The notes beneath the pieces were generated by a model that was not told the origin of the DNA, did no database searches, and saw nothing but the letters and a program-made list of their open reading frames with translations. The translations under genes and the position numbers were made by a program. Positions 30,173 to 42,373 of a stretch of DNA of 64,000 nt are shown here, piece after piece; the stretch's first letter is position 1; each line of letters starts with the position of its first letter. Location of the stretch: positions 1,061,019 to 1,125,018 of the forward strand of contig JAVSML010025535.1 in assembly GCA_038503035.1 (NCBI GenBank), read 5' to 3'. The DNA is from Crocodylus rhombifer. Taxonomy: Eukaryota; Chordata; Crocodylia; Crocodylidae.

Positions 30173-33100
30173 TTACATTGGGCATGAGGGTTGAAAATGT
30201 AAAAGCAATTTATCCACAGAATGCTCTTTGTATAGGAACCAGTGACAACCAGATGAGCTTTTCCTCTCAAGCTTTATCAATGTTGCATTTTTGGCACAAT
30301 GGTCCTTTTTAAAGCTTAGTAGCTATATAAAATTGAAAGCTATATGTTTCTGCAAGAAACTTCAGCTGCATATGTGGGAAAGCTGTCCAGACATTAGCAA
30401 GTGTAGCTTGTCCATTAAAGAGGAGGGAGACGTAGTGCGAGTGTGGTATTTTGTCTGAGAATGACTGAAGAACTAAAACCCCAGTTATTCCTTTCCTTTT
30501 ACATGGCTGGCGCCCACCCTTCTCCCTGGTACTCAAAAATAGCCATAAATGACTGGTCCAAATAGTACTGGACTGGTACCATATAGTACACCAAAACTGA
30601 CAGTATTTAAATCAGACTACTTATGTGAGTAGCCAGAATGAGTAATGAATTCACAAACTGGTCCCTGATGATGTCACCGGCTGCAGTTAAAAATGAATAG
30701 GAATTGGATACCTACCTATCTGTACCTTTAGTAGTCTGCTTCTCAGACTGAGACATTGATATCATAATAGTTTTCCTCAGCAATGTGCTTCTACAGACAT
30801 ATCAACATGGCAAACTTACTTAAAGGAGTAAGCTCCTTTCATGGTTCCCTGACAACTCCCTCCTGATCCAGAGTGTTTGCATGACACTGTGCCTGGGATT
30901 ATTGGCATGGGAGCAGCCTGTCCAAAGCAAAACGGCACTTTGAGGGAGCTGCTACTCAGCATGGATAAGTTGCATAGAAAATACCTCACAGCCTTGGTTA
31001 TTTCACGGCACATAGTTCATACTACAACAATACCTTTGGTAACTTGTGCTGTGAATTTATTCTGCAAATAGCTTACACTTGGAAAAGTTTGCACCATGGA
31101 TAACTTACATAGTTCACAATCTAGATGGTATGCACTGAGAATATTTTGACCTTCAGGCAGTTTAAACCTACACTGAAGATAGTTCACCCCAAGAAGAAAG
31201 AGCTCACCAGGGATTTTTTTAATACCTCAATACTTCAATCCATTTCAGGCAGAGTCTACAAGCAAAACCAGTCACTGTTTATGTACAGCCCTGTCAGAAA
31301 TGCTCACCATTTCCCTTCCTACATAACATATCTTTGTGACCCTGGTTTGGGGGATGCTCTTACATACAGTAATATCATCGCTGTCCGCTAGTGCAGCTTG
31401 TGAAAATTTGCCTTATCACACATAAAAACATGATGTGATATTTAAACCCTCTTCACACAATGTACTGATAATAGGAACTGGTAACAGGAGAATGTTCTTT
31501 TAATCTCTTTAGATGGCTGAGTTGCTGCATCCAAAGAGCTGTTTTCAAATTAGTGTATTTAACTATGTGTAAAACAGCTGGAGCACGGAGGAGCAGAATG
31601 GATAGGGGGTTGGTCTCTCCTATTAAATAAACGATAACAAGCATAAGGGCATCTGACAGCTGCTGCTTAAGTCTTCTTTCCCCAAATAAAGTTTCCTTGC
31701 CTCTCCTCTCACTACTCAGATAATTGGTACAGGTGTCACATACCTATTCACCACAACAGTTGCATTACAGAATCATTCTCTCCAGTGACATTCTTATCCT
31801 GCAGCAATTGCTTATATGAATTGTCTCCAAGCTCTCAAAAATAGATTTCCCATTCCTCATATCTGTGTCCAAAAATCCTGGACACTCAACATACATGTAG
31901 CAAACTGAGGTCTTCTCAAAGTCTATCTTCATTTGAAATATGAGCCCAAAAGGAGAAGGATTCACCTGATAGCACCAAGATGGTCTGTTTATTAACTGTG
32001 ACCAACAGATGAGAATCCATGTGGAAGTTCATAATCATATTAGTTGGAGATCTCAGTCAAGTATCTAGTAGACAGTGTTACAGAACACAACAGCTAACAC
32101 CCTTGTTGGCAGGCATAGCTGAGAAGCAAAAGGCTAAATGTCTTATGGAAAGTGAAATATTCTCACACCTTCACCAGAGTTCTTTCCATAGCAGGGGTGA
32201 CGGAAGAATCTTGCTGTGACAGCCAGCACGGGAAAAATTTGTTGCCAAGCTGTATATGTTATTTCTACACAGTGACCATACATTTCCTGTACTACTTCTT
32301 TAAGCACTGAAATTTTCTGGACAGAGAAAACAGACAGGATACATTTCCCATAACAATCAAGAGCTGCAAACAATATCGTCTCACCACTTAAACTGTCCAG
32401 AATACCAAGGGCAGGTGCAAGGTTCTTGTCAATTAAGAGCCAGCTTCACTGCTGATTGGTGTGGGACAGCTCAGCACTTGCATCTTTCCCTTGCTCAGCA
32501 GATTGCATCAGCATTTGCCACTCACATTTATAGCTCTATTATTTAAAGCTTTAAGGTACAGGTTGTGACAGAGGGCAAAGGAAAGCCTTAGGTGCTGCAG
32601 ACAATGGCTCAGTGCATTGCCATTGTCTGATTTTCATGGAGACCAAAGGCCCTTGACTCCACTTGGACAGTATACAGTACAGGTAAGTTATATTTCTACC
32701 AAACAGTGCAAAGTGTGAGGGAGACCCAAGCCCTGTTATAGCTAGAGCACACCTGGCAGTGTCTGATTCATTTTATTTTTACTGAATATTCATTTTTCCC
32801 TCCTTATCTTGCAGATTTGGAAATATTTATATTCCTGTTCAAACCATGCCAATAAGGACCAGATTCAGTTCTCATTTAGACCTGCCAAAACCCTGTTGAC
32901 TTCAGTGTACTTACTCCTGATTTACACTGGTGTGGATGACAGAAAAATCAGGACATATTCTTGTCTTCTTGTCCCATCCATTTGAATTGAATGCTGTTGT
33001 TATCACTGAGGTAAGCAACACACCATCATACATGGGGGGCGCAGGTTCAGAAGCACATTAGCGCAATGAGCTGGCAGTGTCAGGGTGTTGGCGGAGGTCA

Positions 33101-33349
33101 AGAACATCACAATTCTGGAAAAGCACAGGGAGATTAAATTGCTTTCACCCACTCCTTGCCACTTTTACTTATTTAAATATAAACCCTCCTAGATAATGAC
33201 AAGCAGGAAGGATTTCAAAAATAAAAACATGGTAGATTTGTTCTTCTGTTATATTAAACTGCCAGGAGCTCAGAGTGAGGGCCAAGCATATCAATATGCT
33301 AATACTGTCTGCAGTCTGAGATGTAACATAGCTTGCATGAGTACTTGTG
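30173..33349. other. Intergenic sequence, about 3.2 kb
   Basis: It is unique-looking and A+T-rich. A short palindromic-repeat remnant at 32865-32945 carries 'GTTGACTTCAGTGTACTTAC' and 'TGATTTACACTGGTGTG'. No exon or gene is visible. Confidence 0.5.
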
Positions 33350-33480
33350 GTGATGAAAGCTGGTCCAGTGGCCAGGCCACTGGGCTGTAGCCTGACAGAT
33401 CCATGTTCAGGTCCCTGCTTAGCTATACACGTCCTGGGTGACCTTGAGCAAATCAATTCCAGCATTTTTGTGCTGCCTTG
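33350..33480 (+). mobile_element. tRNA-derived/MIR-like SINE remnant
   Basis: It reads 'GGTCCAGTGGCCAGGCCACT', 'GGGCTGTAGCCTGACAGATC', 'TTCAGGTCCCTGCTTAGC' and 'TCCTGGGTGACCTTGAGCAA'. This is the order of a MIR-type SINE, including a diverged box-B-like GTTCAGGTCC. Confidence 0.6.
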
Positions 33481-33678
33481 AAACACCCAACACCTAGCTG
33501 CTTTGGCTCTGCATACACCAAATCTCAGGCATGAGGCATCTCTGAACCCATGCTAACAAGCCCATCTGAGACAGTGCAGGTAACAAGAGTGCTGGGTGGC
33601 TGCTCTAAAGCAGATATAATACATTGCTTAGGGGAGCAAACAGGTACATTGTGCTTTACAGCAGCCACATGGGTGTAG

Positions 33679-33866
33679 CACGGGGTGGGCAATTATTTTG
33701 GGTGGAGGGCCGCTTACTGAGTTTTAGAAAGCCATCGAGGGCCACATGATAGGCAGCCAGGGGCAGATAAATATTAGTTTTCTAAATTTTTTAGGGGCCC
33801 CACAGGCTGGATAGAATGGCCTGGCGGGCTGCATCCGGCTCTTGGGCTGCATTTTGCCCACCCCTG
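33679..33866. mobile_element. hAT-like non-autonomous element
   Basis: The inverted ends are 'CGGGGTGGGCAA' (33681-33692) and 'TTGCCCACCCCTG' (33854-33866), the CAGGGGTGGGCAA-type terminus common in hAT MITEs. The interior has 'GAGGGCCGC' and 'GGCGGGCTGCATCCGGCTC'. Flanks share GTAGCA, which may be part of an eroded 8-bp target duplication. Confidence 0.8.
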
Positions 33867-34584
33867 GGTAGCAAAGACAAAGCCTATCTATGTCTCAGTT
33901 GCCAACCTTGGTTCATCACTACAACACCTGAGTGTTTAAATGATTTTCTCTGTAAAATACCTGTATGAAGCATTTCACAAGTGGAAAACAGAGGTACAGA
34001 GAGTTCACAGAGATGTGTGATAGTCTGGAAGAGAACTTGGGTCTGCCAGAGCACAGGGTGTGACAGGACATTAAGGAAGATGAACACAAGGCCAATGTGT
34101 TTTTCTCTTGCTCCAGAGCTACTTATTGCCTTTCTCTTTTGTGGCAAAGACTGCAACTCAACATACTACAACCATTCAGTATCTGCACTTATGTAGTGCT
34201 TTTCACAAGGGAACCCATGTATAAATGTGAATATACGATTTCTTCATATAAAGACCTCAACATATTACACAATAGATGAATTCCCCAGTCATCTAGGCAT
34301 TTTTTCAGTAAGGGTTAAACAACTGTCACTCAAAACTCCAATTCACTTCCACACCTCTAAAATCAAGCCCTTAACACATAAGACACAAAGGCAAACACAA
34401 CAACTTGCTCCAAGTTATACAGCAGAGGAGCAGCAGATCTAGAAAAGGATCCAAGAGTCTCTGCTTTAACCAGATACATGCGATTTCCAGAGAATCCCTA
34501 GCTCCATGCAAAGATGCTTCCTTTAAGATTCAGATCTACTGGCCAGTGAACAGCCATTGGCTGATGAACAGATAACAAGACATT

Positions 34585-34916
34585 GCGCATGCCTATACAT
34601 ACATTTAGGTGCAACTAAATTTAATGCACATTAGCTTAATGTGCATTAAGGCAATGTGGCTACACATGCACAGATTAAAGCACACTAACGCAGTGTACAT
34701 GGGCTGATATGGAACTGAAGTTAGTCCCAAGTCAGTCCGTACATGGTATCTACAGATGCTTTAATGTCCTTTAGCTATAAATTAAAGTACAAATAGCCTA
34801 AAATTGCCATTTTCAAGCTGCATTAAGGGTGCATACATGTAGGCACATGCCCTTAATGCATCTTAAATCAGGCTAAAGCTTAAATCAGGCTTAAATCGGC
34901 ATGTATAGATGCATCC
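34585..34916. mobile_element. TIR element, MITE-like
   Basis: Ends 'GCGCATGCCTATACATAC' and 'ATGTATAGATGCATCC' are inverted copies with mismatches. The interior is rich in repeated 'TTAATGCACATTAG'-type and 'TTAAATCAGGC' motifs and has no coding capacity. It belongs with the elements at 13085, 38301 and 54069 by its ends. Confidence 0.6.
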
Positions 34917-35004
34917 ATTGACAACTTGTGTTTCAAAGGGGCAAAATCAATTCCTGTGAGCCCAAATATGTCTTTCCAGGCTGCAGTAAAGGCAACACAA
35001 AGAT

Positions 35005-35462
35005 TCTAATATTATAAAAGCCTAAATCTGTCTGTTTCTCTGTCCATAATGCTTTATTTGTGCTCTGATTGGCTGACAAACAGCCAATCAGAGCACAAAG
35101 ACATGTTCTGACAGAAGGCAGCTCACCACCATGATGGTGGGGACATAGGGGGTGGAGAGGAGTGAGGCCTCTCCCCCCCCCCCCATACTCTGCTCCCTGG
35201 AGGTGGCAGCAAAAGAGCAGACAGAAGCAGAGGGCAAGGCTAGCTGGCCTTGCCCTGTCCTGCCCTGCTCCCTGCAGGTAACATGGGGTGAGGGATTGGG
35301 CTTGGTCTCAATGCAGCGGGGAGGGGAGCGGGCCTAGACACCAAACAGCAGGAGGGAAGGGGGAGCAGGCCCAGACTAGAGGGCCTGGGCCTCCGTCCCT
35401 GCCCACTCCCCCTTCCCATCATTCTTGATGGGAAATTGGCTCATCATACATAGAAAGGCTGA
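35005..35462 (+). mobile_element. Helitron-like non-autonomous block with long stem-loop
   Basis: It begins 'TCTAATATTATAAAAGCCTA', which looks like a Helitron 5' end (TC, then ATAATAAAAG-like). A perfect 19-bp inverted repeat with 5-nt loop lies at 35057-35099. 'CCACCATGATGGTGG' lies at about 35129-35143. A 9-bp-arm hairpin (TTCCCATCA/TGATGGGAA, loop TTCT) lies at 35413-35434, followed 24 nt later by CTGA then T. The middle is G+C-rich with a C12 run. Assignment to Helitrons is tentative: the base before TC is T, not A, and the hairpin-to-CTRR spacing is long. Confidence 0.35.
35173..35184 (+). repeat. C12 homopolymer
   Basis: Twelve consecutive C lie within the G+C-rich block. Confidence 0.95.
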
Positions 35463-36109
35463 TCATCTGTTCTGCAAAAATGAAAGGAAAGGATGGTGAA
35501 TGTCCATCAAGGGAGGAAGTATAACATGAGCCAGATAGTCATTTCATTGTACTAGTGTTTATTCAGTTATACGTAAACATGCATGAGCCTTGGCCTATGG
35601 TCAGGGCTGTCCTATCTCAAAAATGTTTATGAACTATATGCCTGTCAAAGTTATGCATGCAAGCACACGTGAGCCAGCAAGGAAGAATTCACCATAAATC
35701 ACCTCAAAAGCGTGACTATAATTTATATTTCTAACAGGGTCAAATCCAGTCCCTGAAAAACACTCGGAGTTGTGATTTATACTCAGGGAAGCCTGTTTAG
35801 CAGCTCCGTGTGTGTGTGTATGTGTCAGGGGCTGTCTAGGAGAAGGTGATTATACTAACCATTGGAGTTTTGGGGTAGGAGGCTGCCCAAGAGAAGCACT
35901 GGCTCAGCCCATCTCCTTTCCCTTCATTCACTTACTTTAGAGGCTGTTCTGTCCAACTCAGAGGCCACCCCCAGGATAGCCAGGGCTGTGGTTTTCTTGG
36001 CAGCATACCCCAAATATCTCTATATTGGAAAAGACCCTCTCCACCAAATCCAAATCATGGTAGTTAGCTCAGCCTTCCATCTTTCCAAGGCAGTCAAACT
36101 GGAGAGGAA

Positions 36110-36315
36110 CAATTCCCCAGTGGATAAGACTTTTGCCCAAGACTTGGGAGATCCAGGTTTAATTCCTTGCTCAATTGCAAATGCTCAGTGTGACCTTGGG
36201 CAAGTCACTGAGTTTTTGTGTTGCAGTTCACCAGTTCTCTTCTGCAATAGGAACAAAAGTACTGTCCTGCCTCACAGAGGTGTTTTAAGGGTAACTACGT
36301 TAAATCTTGACAGGT
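36110..36315 (+). mobile_element. MIR-like SINE, fairly complete
   Basis: It reads 'CCCCAGTGGATAAGACTTTT', 'GACTTGGGAGATCCAGGTTT', 'TGTGACCTTGGGCAAGTCAC', a stretch about counts of cells in MIR order, then 'CCTGCCTCACAGAGGTGTTT' and 'GACAGGTGCTCAGATACTAT'. The whole MIR layout, tRNA-like head to tail, is recognisable. The 161-codon open frame across it (35862-36347) is not treated as a gene. Confidence 0.75.
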
Positions 36316-38300
36316 GCTCAGATACTATTGTGATGGAAGCCAGGTGAGTCCCTTAGACAGAATTGCTACTGCACATAGCTGGCTGGGAAGAGAACTTGCA
36401 GGTAAGACTTTGCAAAGAGAAATTCTGTGGCTACTGTGGGACTGAGTTAAAAAGAGGGAACCTTAACAAGTATCTTGTTACTCAGTGCATTGCCCATCCC
36501 AGTGGTGACTACTTTCCCAGAGTAAGCAAGCTGTGCCTTTATCACATACTGCACGATTCTCCTGGGCGGAAGGCTCTATCTCAAGTGTTTCGATGATTCT
36601 TCAGCACAGACAAAGGCACAGGGGTTAATGCATCTCTGGGGAGAACCCTGGCCTGTCTAAATTGTTTGTCTGGCTTGGAGCTCATTAGTGTTACACATCA
36701 CGCCCTGAACAATGTCACTGAGGAACGTGTGCTTATAGCCCATGTACAGAAGGGGCTCCTATGGGTTACACTTCACAAAGAATGCTCTCCCCATCTCCCT
36801 TCTCCTTCCTGGTCATGCCATTAGCAGGGTGAGCTCCTTGCTCAAAAGGCACTGCTTATCTTTGATGTACTAATTAGGGATGAGGGAGGAAACCAGAAGA
36901 ATTCTGTAGCCCAGGAATCACATATGCAATCAATACTATTGGACCACATTCAAAACAGGCGCAATTTATACACTGGTAAGTGAATGTAAATAAATGAGAT
37001 GTGATGTAAGATGCAGAAACTTGGAGGGATGAAGGAAGAGAGTAGCAGGAGAAACAATGACAGTCAGGCCTACATCCCTGTCTCACAGTGGTGGTTTAAG
37101 TAAAGGTGTGATTTTAAAACCAGGAGATTGAACTGGTAGAATGTTGCGTATGGACTCTCTTCACATTATTTGAATCTGGATTAATAATTTACACCTATTC
37201 CTGTTGTGGCTAAATTGTTCTAAATCAGATTTAAACTGATTAAACTGGGCGTTGAAGTGATTTGTGTTAAATTGCTGCCACTTGTGTGTGCAGAGAAGCC
37301 CCCAGGGGACAATATACGAACCTGTAATTTAAAACAAGGGGAGTTTGTCATCAGCCTTCATCTAGGGCAGGCTCTCAGTTATGCAGACCACTCTAAATGG
37401 TGTACTACACCATCAAGAATTTGGGCCACAAACCTCTCCATAGTGGAGTTTTCTTTATCATAGGAGGTAACTAGCACTTTCTGTAGGTACTAATCGAATG
37501 TCTGGTTTTTTTTTCGTGGGCAGCCTCACTCTCTCGAAGCTTTATATTTTCTTTGCCTGGTTAGCCAGTGGCGACAGCTCAGAAACTGGATTCCACCTAT
37601 CTCACAATTACCAATCTAAAATATCCTAATCTCCAAGATAAGGAGTTGCTACAGCAAAGTCAACATAAACCTGAGAGTTATGGTTTGTTGTTTAGCTGCT
37701 GTTGCTAGTTAGCTACTGTACTTACTTGCAGAGACCACCCTGCATTTAAACCTTCTCACTTAACTCAACACATATCTTTTCAACACCATCTGAAGTTCAC
37801 ATCCTGGATAGCCTCATCAGCACACAGCTGTATGACAGAATTTGGGGAGTTCCAAAGAGAGAAATTAAGTGCTGTGTGTCTCTGGGCCTTTTGTAAATTA
37901 CCCTAGTGTTAGATCTATATATTTTGTTTGATCCCAGAACCCTTTTGCAGACACCTGCAAATTTAGAGAAACAGAGCTTTGAAAACAGAGTTCACTAAGC
38001 CACTTTGGATTATTTGCATCCTAGCAACCTGAATTGTACCAGCAGTTAATGAGGAAAGCAATTTTTCTCTCTGTGTCTAAGGAATGGACTACTGCCCAAT
38101 TTACCTATTGCTTAGTCTGGTGCAACTGAAAAAGAACTCTCCTGAACTCAAAGGAGCCATAGCAGAGCAAAAGTGGTGTAAGCTACAGGGGAATGAGTTT
38201 CATAGCATCTTAAAACTCATAACCCACGTATTTCTGCTTCCTGGAAACTTGAGAAAAATCATTTTATTTTGAAATATTGTCAGCCTGAAATAATGTACAC
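36316..38300. other. Intergenic sequence, about 2 kb
   Basis: Near 37150-37262 there is a stretch with 'GATTTAAACTGATTAAACTG', probably a DNA-transposon remnant. No gene was recognised. Confidence 0.45.
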
Positions 38301-38542
38301 TGAGTGTGTCTACACATGTAGGCTATTTTATTGCGCATTTAAACGTCACATAAAAACCTGTGTAATTACTCTAATGTGAGGTAAAATAGGCTACTACACA
38401 TTAAGCATCACTTAAAAACTATGTGCATTCCTTACTGAGCATTAAAGCAGCCTAATGCACATTTCTTTAATACCTCACACTGGAGGTACTGAATTTAATG
38501 TGCATTAGGAAAAGCACCTTAATGCATGTGTAGATGCACTCA
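38301..38542. mobile_element. TIR element, MITE-like, 242 bp
   Basis: The left end 'TGAGTGTGTCTACACATG' and right end 'CATGTGTAGATGCACTCA' are an 18-bp inverted repeat with two mismatches. The interior has 'TAATGCACATTT'-type motifs as in 34585-34916. It is the clearest member of this group. Confidence 0.8.
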
Positions 38543-39345
38543 CTAACTACTAACTGGAGTCTATTAACTTCACCTCAGACCCCATCTCAATATCCAGATG
38601 TTGGGGAACTACAAATCTTGGACCCAGAGGAAAACAGCCAGGCTTTTTAGGAAGTCTTGTTTTGTGTTAAGGAAATCCATTCCTGCCCTATCACTTTCCT
38701 TTATGGAAAGTTAATTACTTTTTTAACCTTTAAGTTTCTGTTGTTTATGAGAAAGAAAGTGCAGTCAAAAGTCCTGGAAAGCCCATAAAAAGTTGAACAG
38801 ATTGATCAATATGATTTTTGTATGGCATTACACCAGGACATAAATCCTGGACTTTGCAGAAATAAGACACAAAAATTCTAGTCTCTACTAAGTTCATTTT
38901 GGTTGAGTCAGATGTAATTTATCACCCACCAACTGCTGCCTAAACACTAGGGATATTCCTGAAGGTCAGTAACTTTGGCTCTGCCAGCTCTGAACAAGTG
39001 ACTGCTTTGCTAGGATAGATACACATACAAGCCAATGAGCCTTGGCAGCAAAATGTGGTAGCCCAAGCATGGGATTAAAGCTGTGACAGCCAGTCAATAT
39101 GTCAAATTATTCTGTCATTGATGGTGGTAGATACCTAGAGTAACTCCTCAGTCCTTACAGGATTTATTCTGTATTTGTAGCTGTATATTGAAAGCAACAT
39201 GTTCTCCTATGCTATAACATGTAACATGTCCTCAAGAGTGAGCATGATCACAGGACTTCTTCCACTGCCAAACTTTTTAATACAGAAACCTATTTGTAGT
39301 GAGATAGAAACTTCCTTGCTTTTTTACCCTAAAAGGAAGTGATCC
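38543..39345. other. Intergenic sequence, no feature recognised
   Basis: This is unique-looking A+T-rich sequence. I see nothing that supports a gene. Confidence 0.45.
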
Positions 39346-40018
39346 CTTTGAGAACAGTCCCAGATTATGGTTGATCACAGGATGAACATGAGCCGCCAGC
39401 GTGATGCTGTAGTGAACAGAGCTCATACCATACTGATGCATCACGAGCAGGGCTAAGGAAGTGATACTTCCTCTGTGCTTGGCACCGGTGAGACCTTACC
39501 TGGAGTACTGTGTCCAGTTCTGGGTGCCATACTTCAAAAAAGACATGGGGAATCTTGAAAGGGTCCAGAGAAGGGCCACAAGAATGATTAAGGGCCTGGA
39601 GGACAAACCTTGTAAAGAAAGACTAAGGGATTTGGGACTATTCAGCCTGGGTAAGAGAAAACTGAGGGGGGACTTGGTGGCCCTCTGTAAGTGTGGAAGG
39701 GGTGAATATTGGGAGCTGGGAGAAAAACTGTTCACTAGGGTGCCCCAGGGGAGGACAAGGAGCAATGGCCATAAACTGATAGAAGATGATTTCAAGTTGG
39801 ACGTAAGGAAGAGTTTATTTACTGTAAGGGTGACTAGAATCTGGAATAGACTTCTCAAAGAGGTGGTACAGTCCCCAACCTTGGAAGTCTTCGAGAGGAG
39901 ACTGGACAGACACCTTGCTGACATCAATTGATCTTAGCAATATTCCTGTCCAGAGCAGGGGGTTGGACTCAATGATCTTTTGAGGTCCCTTCCAGCCCTT
40001 AATTTCTATGATTCTATG
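39346..40018 (+). mobile_element. CR1 LINE 3' fragment
   Basis: It starts in the 'DHRMNMSRQRDAV' block (about 39373) and continues with an open stretch 39461-39931: VRPYLEYCVQFWVPYFKKDM, GNLERVQRRATRMIKGLEDK, NGHKLIEDDFKLDVRKSLFT, then FERRLDRHLADIN and stop. The 3' UTR carries 'TTTTGAGGTCCCTTCCAGCC' and two TTCTATGA octamers ending near 40018. It is a short 5'-truncated insertion with a clean 3' end. Confidence 0.95.
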
Positions 40019-42373
40019 AACAAATTTTCAGGGATCGAGGGCTAATTAATACTTCAACTTAACAACGTTTGCAAAAGTAATGCGTGTACCACTGTTCCAT
40101 ACCTCGGGCAACATAAGCCCTCTGAGCTACCTCTCCCTCCTTAATCCCTCTGTGCCTGAAAACATACAACTCTGGATGAACTAACTAGGCCCAAGTCTTA
40201 TAATCAACAACAATAAATTTCCTATAATAAACAACTTCCAAGAGGTTCTAATAGGAATTTCCATTTTTTAGCTTGGCACAAACAAAGCATATTGCCTTTC
40301 TTTGTTGCTACTGCAGCTAAAAAAAGAAACAGAAGCTGATTTTTAGTGGTTCCTGTAAACAGTGCGTTAATGAAGACAGATGGGTCAACAATATAAACAA
40401 ACCCCCTATCCCAGGCTAGTTTTTTTCTCCTGGCTTTGGTTCCCAATATAGTAAGCAACAGAGCATCAACACAGTTCCCATCCTATTAACTGTGCTTACA
40501 CTCCAAATGTTGAGCTGGGTTATAAGGAAGTTTAAATTAACACTCAGCTGTAGTTTTTCAAACACTTGCAGCAGATGTCTAAATGCCAGAATTTTTTTTT
40601 TCAAGAAGAATTTAGTTTGTTTTTGACTTGATGTTGTGCACAAAAAATATTTCATTGTGTCTCATCTGTTTCGCTGTTATCTAAGGCAGGGCTTGTCAAA
40701 TGGATATAGGAGACAGAGGTACCTTATTAGGAGTGATTCTCAATGCTTATCATAGGCAGAGCTTTCCATTTTCTTTAAAGTATGCTGCAATTGAATATGG
40801 GTAGAGTACGGCAGGAGAAGTGAGTACTTCTGGGGTTTTACTCCTGGCCTCTGAGTATACGATATTGAACAAGTTAAGGTCCACATTTTTACAATTGCCT
40901 CATTTTTGACGTTAACTGAAGATCCCTGAATCTTCAGAGGGTGTGAGTAACCAGCATTCCCTCCAAGTCCTGTAAGAGCTACAGGTACTCCACACTCCTG
41001 AAATCACACTCCCTTCAGTGCCTTGAAGGGAAAGCACCCAAATTTAGAAGCCACATTTGGAATTCTTGGACTTAGTGCCTCCCTGCTCCAGTCTGTCCCT
41101 CTGTAAAGTGAAAGTAATGATATCACTTACCAGGCCACCATGGTATCACCATGGTCACCATATGCAAAGTCTTTCTAGGGCCCCTACAGGGTGCTATAGA
41201 TGTGCAGGGTGCTATAGAAGTGCAGCATGTTTTCAACTCAAGTCACTTGAGCTAAATCCTCAGATCTGCATGGAAGAGTTTGGGCTGCATGAGGGATTTT
41301 CAGGAAACAACTCCATTTGTTTATGCTCATGTCTTTAGCTGATAGCTGATCCAAAATCCTCAAGGCCCAACCCTTCTTGCTGTTTCACAGAGGGCTAATA
41401 CAGGTTTTTCAATTCCACCTTTCTCAGGTACACCTCAGGCAGCCGTATCAAAGACCTTGGCTCATGGAAGAACACTTGCCTCTCCCCTACCTAGGATTTA
41501 AAGGGAAGTACAAGAGTCTTTCTTAGGGGAGAATGAGGTGACAGTGAAAACTTCTCACAGGACGCGGAATGGGAATCTTTGGGCTGCAATACTGGTTTTG
41601 GCTGTGTGTGTTGTTCAGGATAGAAAGAGAGGGAGAGAGAGAGAGAGAGAGAAAGCTCATTAGTAGGGCCAGAAGCAGTGGATTAGGTGATGAACAGAAC
41701 TCACAGAGTGTGAATTGCTGAAAGGCACTGCCAGGTTTGCCTTTGCCTGACCCAACAAATGGCCAATGCTAGGAAGAGGGAATGTTTTCATTTCCTGCCA
41801 GTACAAAACATAACTCTGCCCTGTCTTAGCAAAACACCCCAACCTATCACCTCCTTAGGCATTACAATGGTGGGTTGCAGACAATGATGAGCTGCAAATT
41901 TATGCTCTGTGTCCAGTCATGAGGATGGCTGGATCTGCCAAGTACCACGAAACCATGGAACGTTTGACGTTGCTGTGGAGAAGAACATGGGACCAGGAGT
42001 CAGGACTTCTGAGTTCTTCCATTGGCAGCTAGCAGTGTGAGAAAACTGTAAAGTCTGTTCCTGAGCAGTTTCTAGTACAGTTTTGCAGGCACAAGAGACA
42101 CGATAATTTAAAGAAATCTCAACTTTTTGAGCTGCTTGTTTGAGTTCAGTGTGGATTCAAAACCTTGTCACCAAGTTGAGGGTCAGTCAAGATTTTCATA
42201 AAAGGATAAGAACATAGTGTAAGAACCACAGTTGATGGGAACCACACTTATTCTCAGTGTGAACCAATATGTGTGTCTCATTTTAAGAGCAGAACTTCAC
42301 AACCCTCCATGACTTGAGTCCCTTCTGCTTTCTATGCCTCTGTTCCCTACCACCATCCTGTGTTTTCTGCCTT
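40019..42373. other. Intergenic sequence, about 2.4 kb
   Basis: It contains a (GA)n tract at 41622-41653 and a MIR-like snippet near 41085-41135 ('TCTGTCCCTCTGTAAAGTGA'). No gene was recognised. Confidence 0.5.
41622..41653 (+). repeat. (GA)n microsatellite
   Basis: A purine run of mostly GA units with one or two interruptions. Confidence 0.9.

Noticed and set aside
35862..36347. 161-codon open frame on the + strand
   Set aside because: It overlaps a recognisable MIR-like SINE (36110-36315) and has no family resemblance, so it is best explained as chance.
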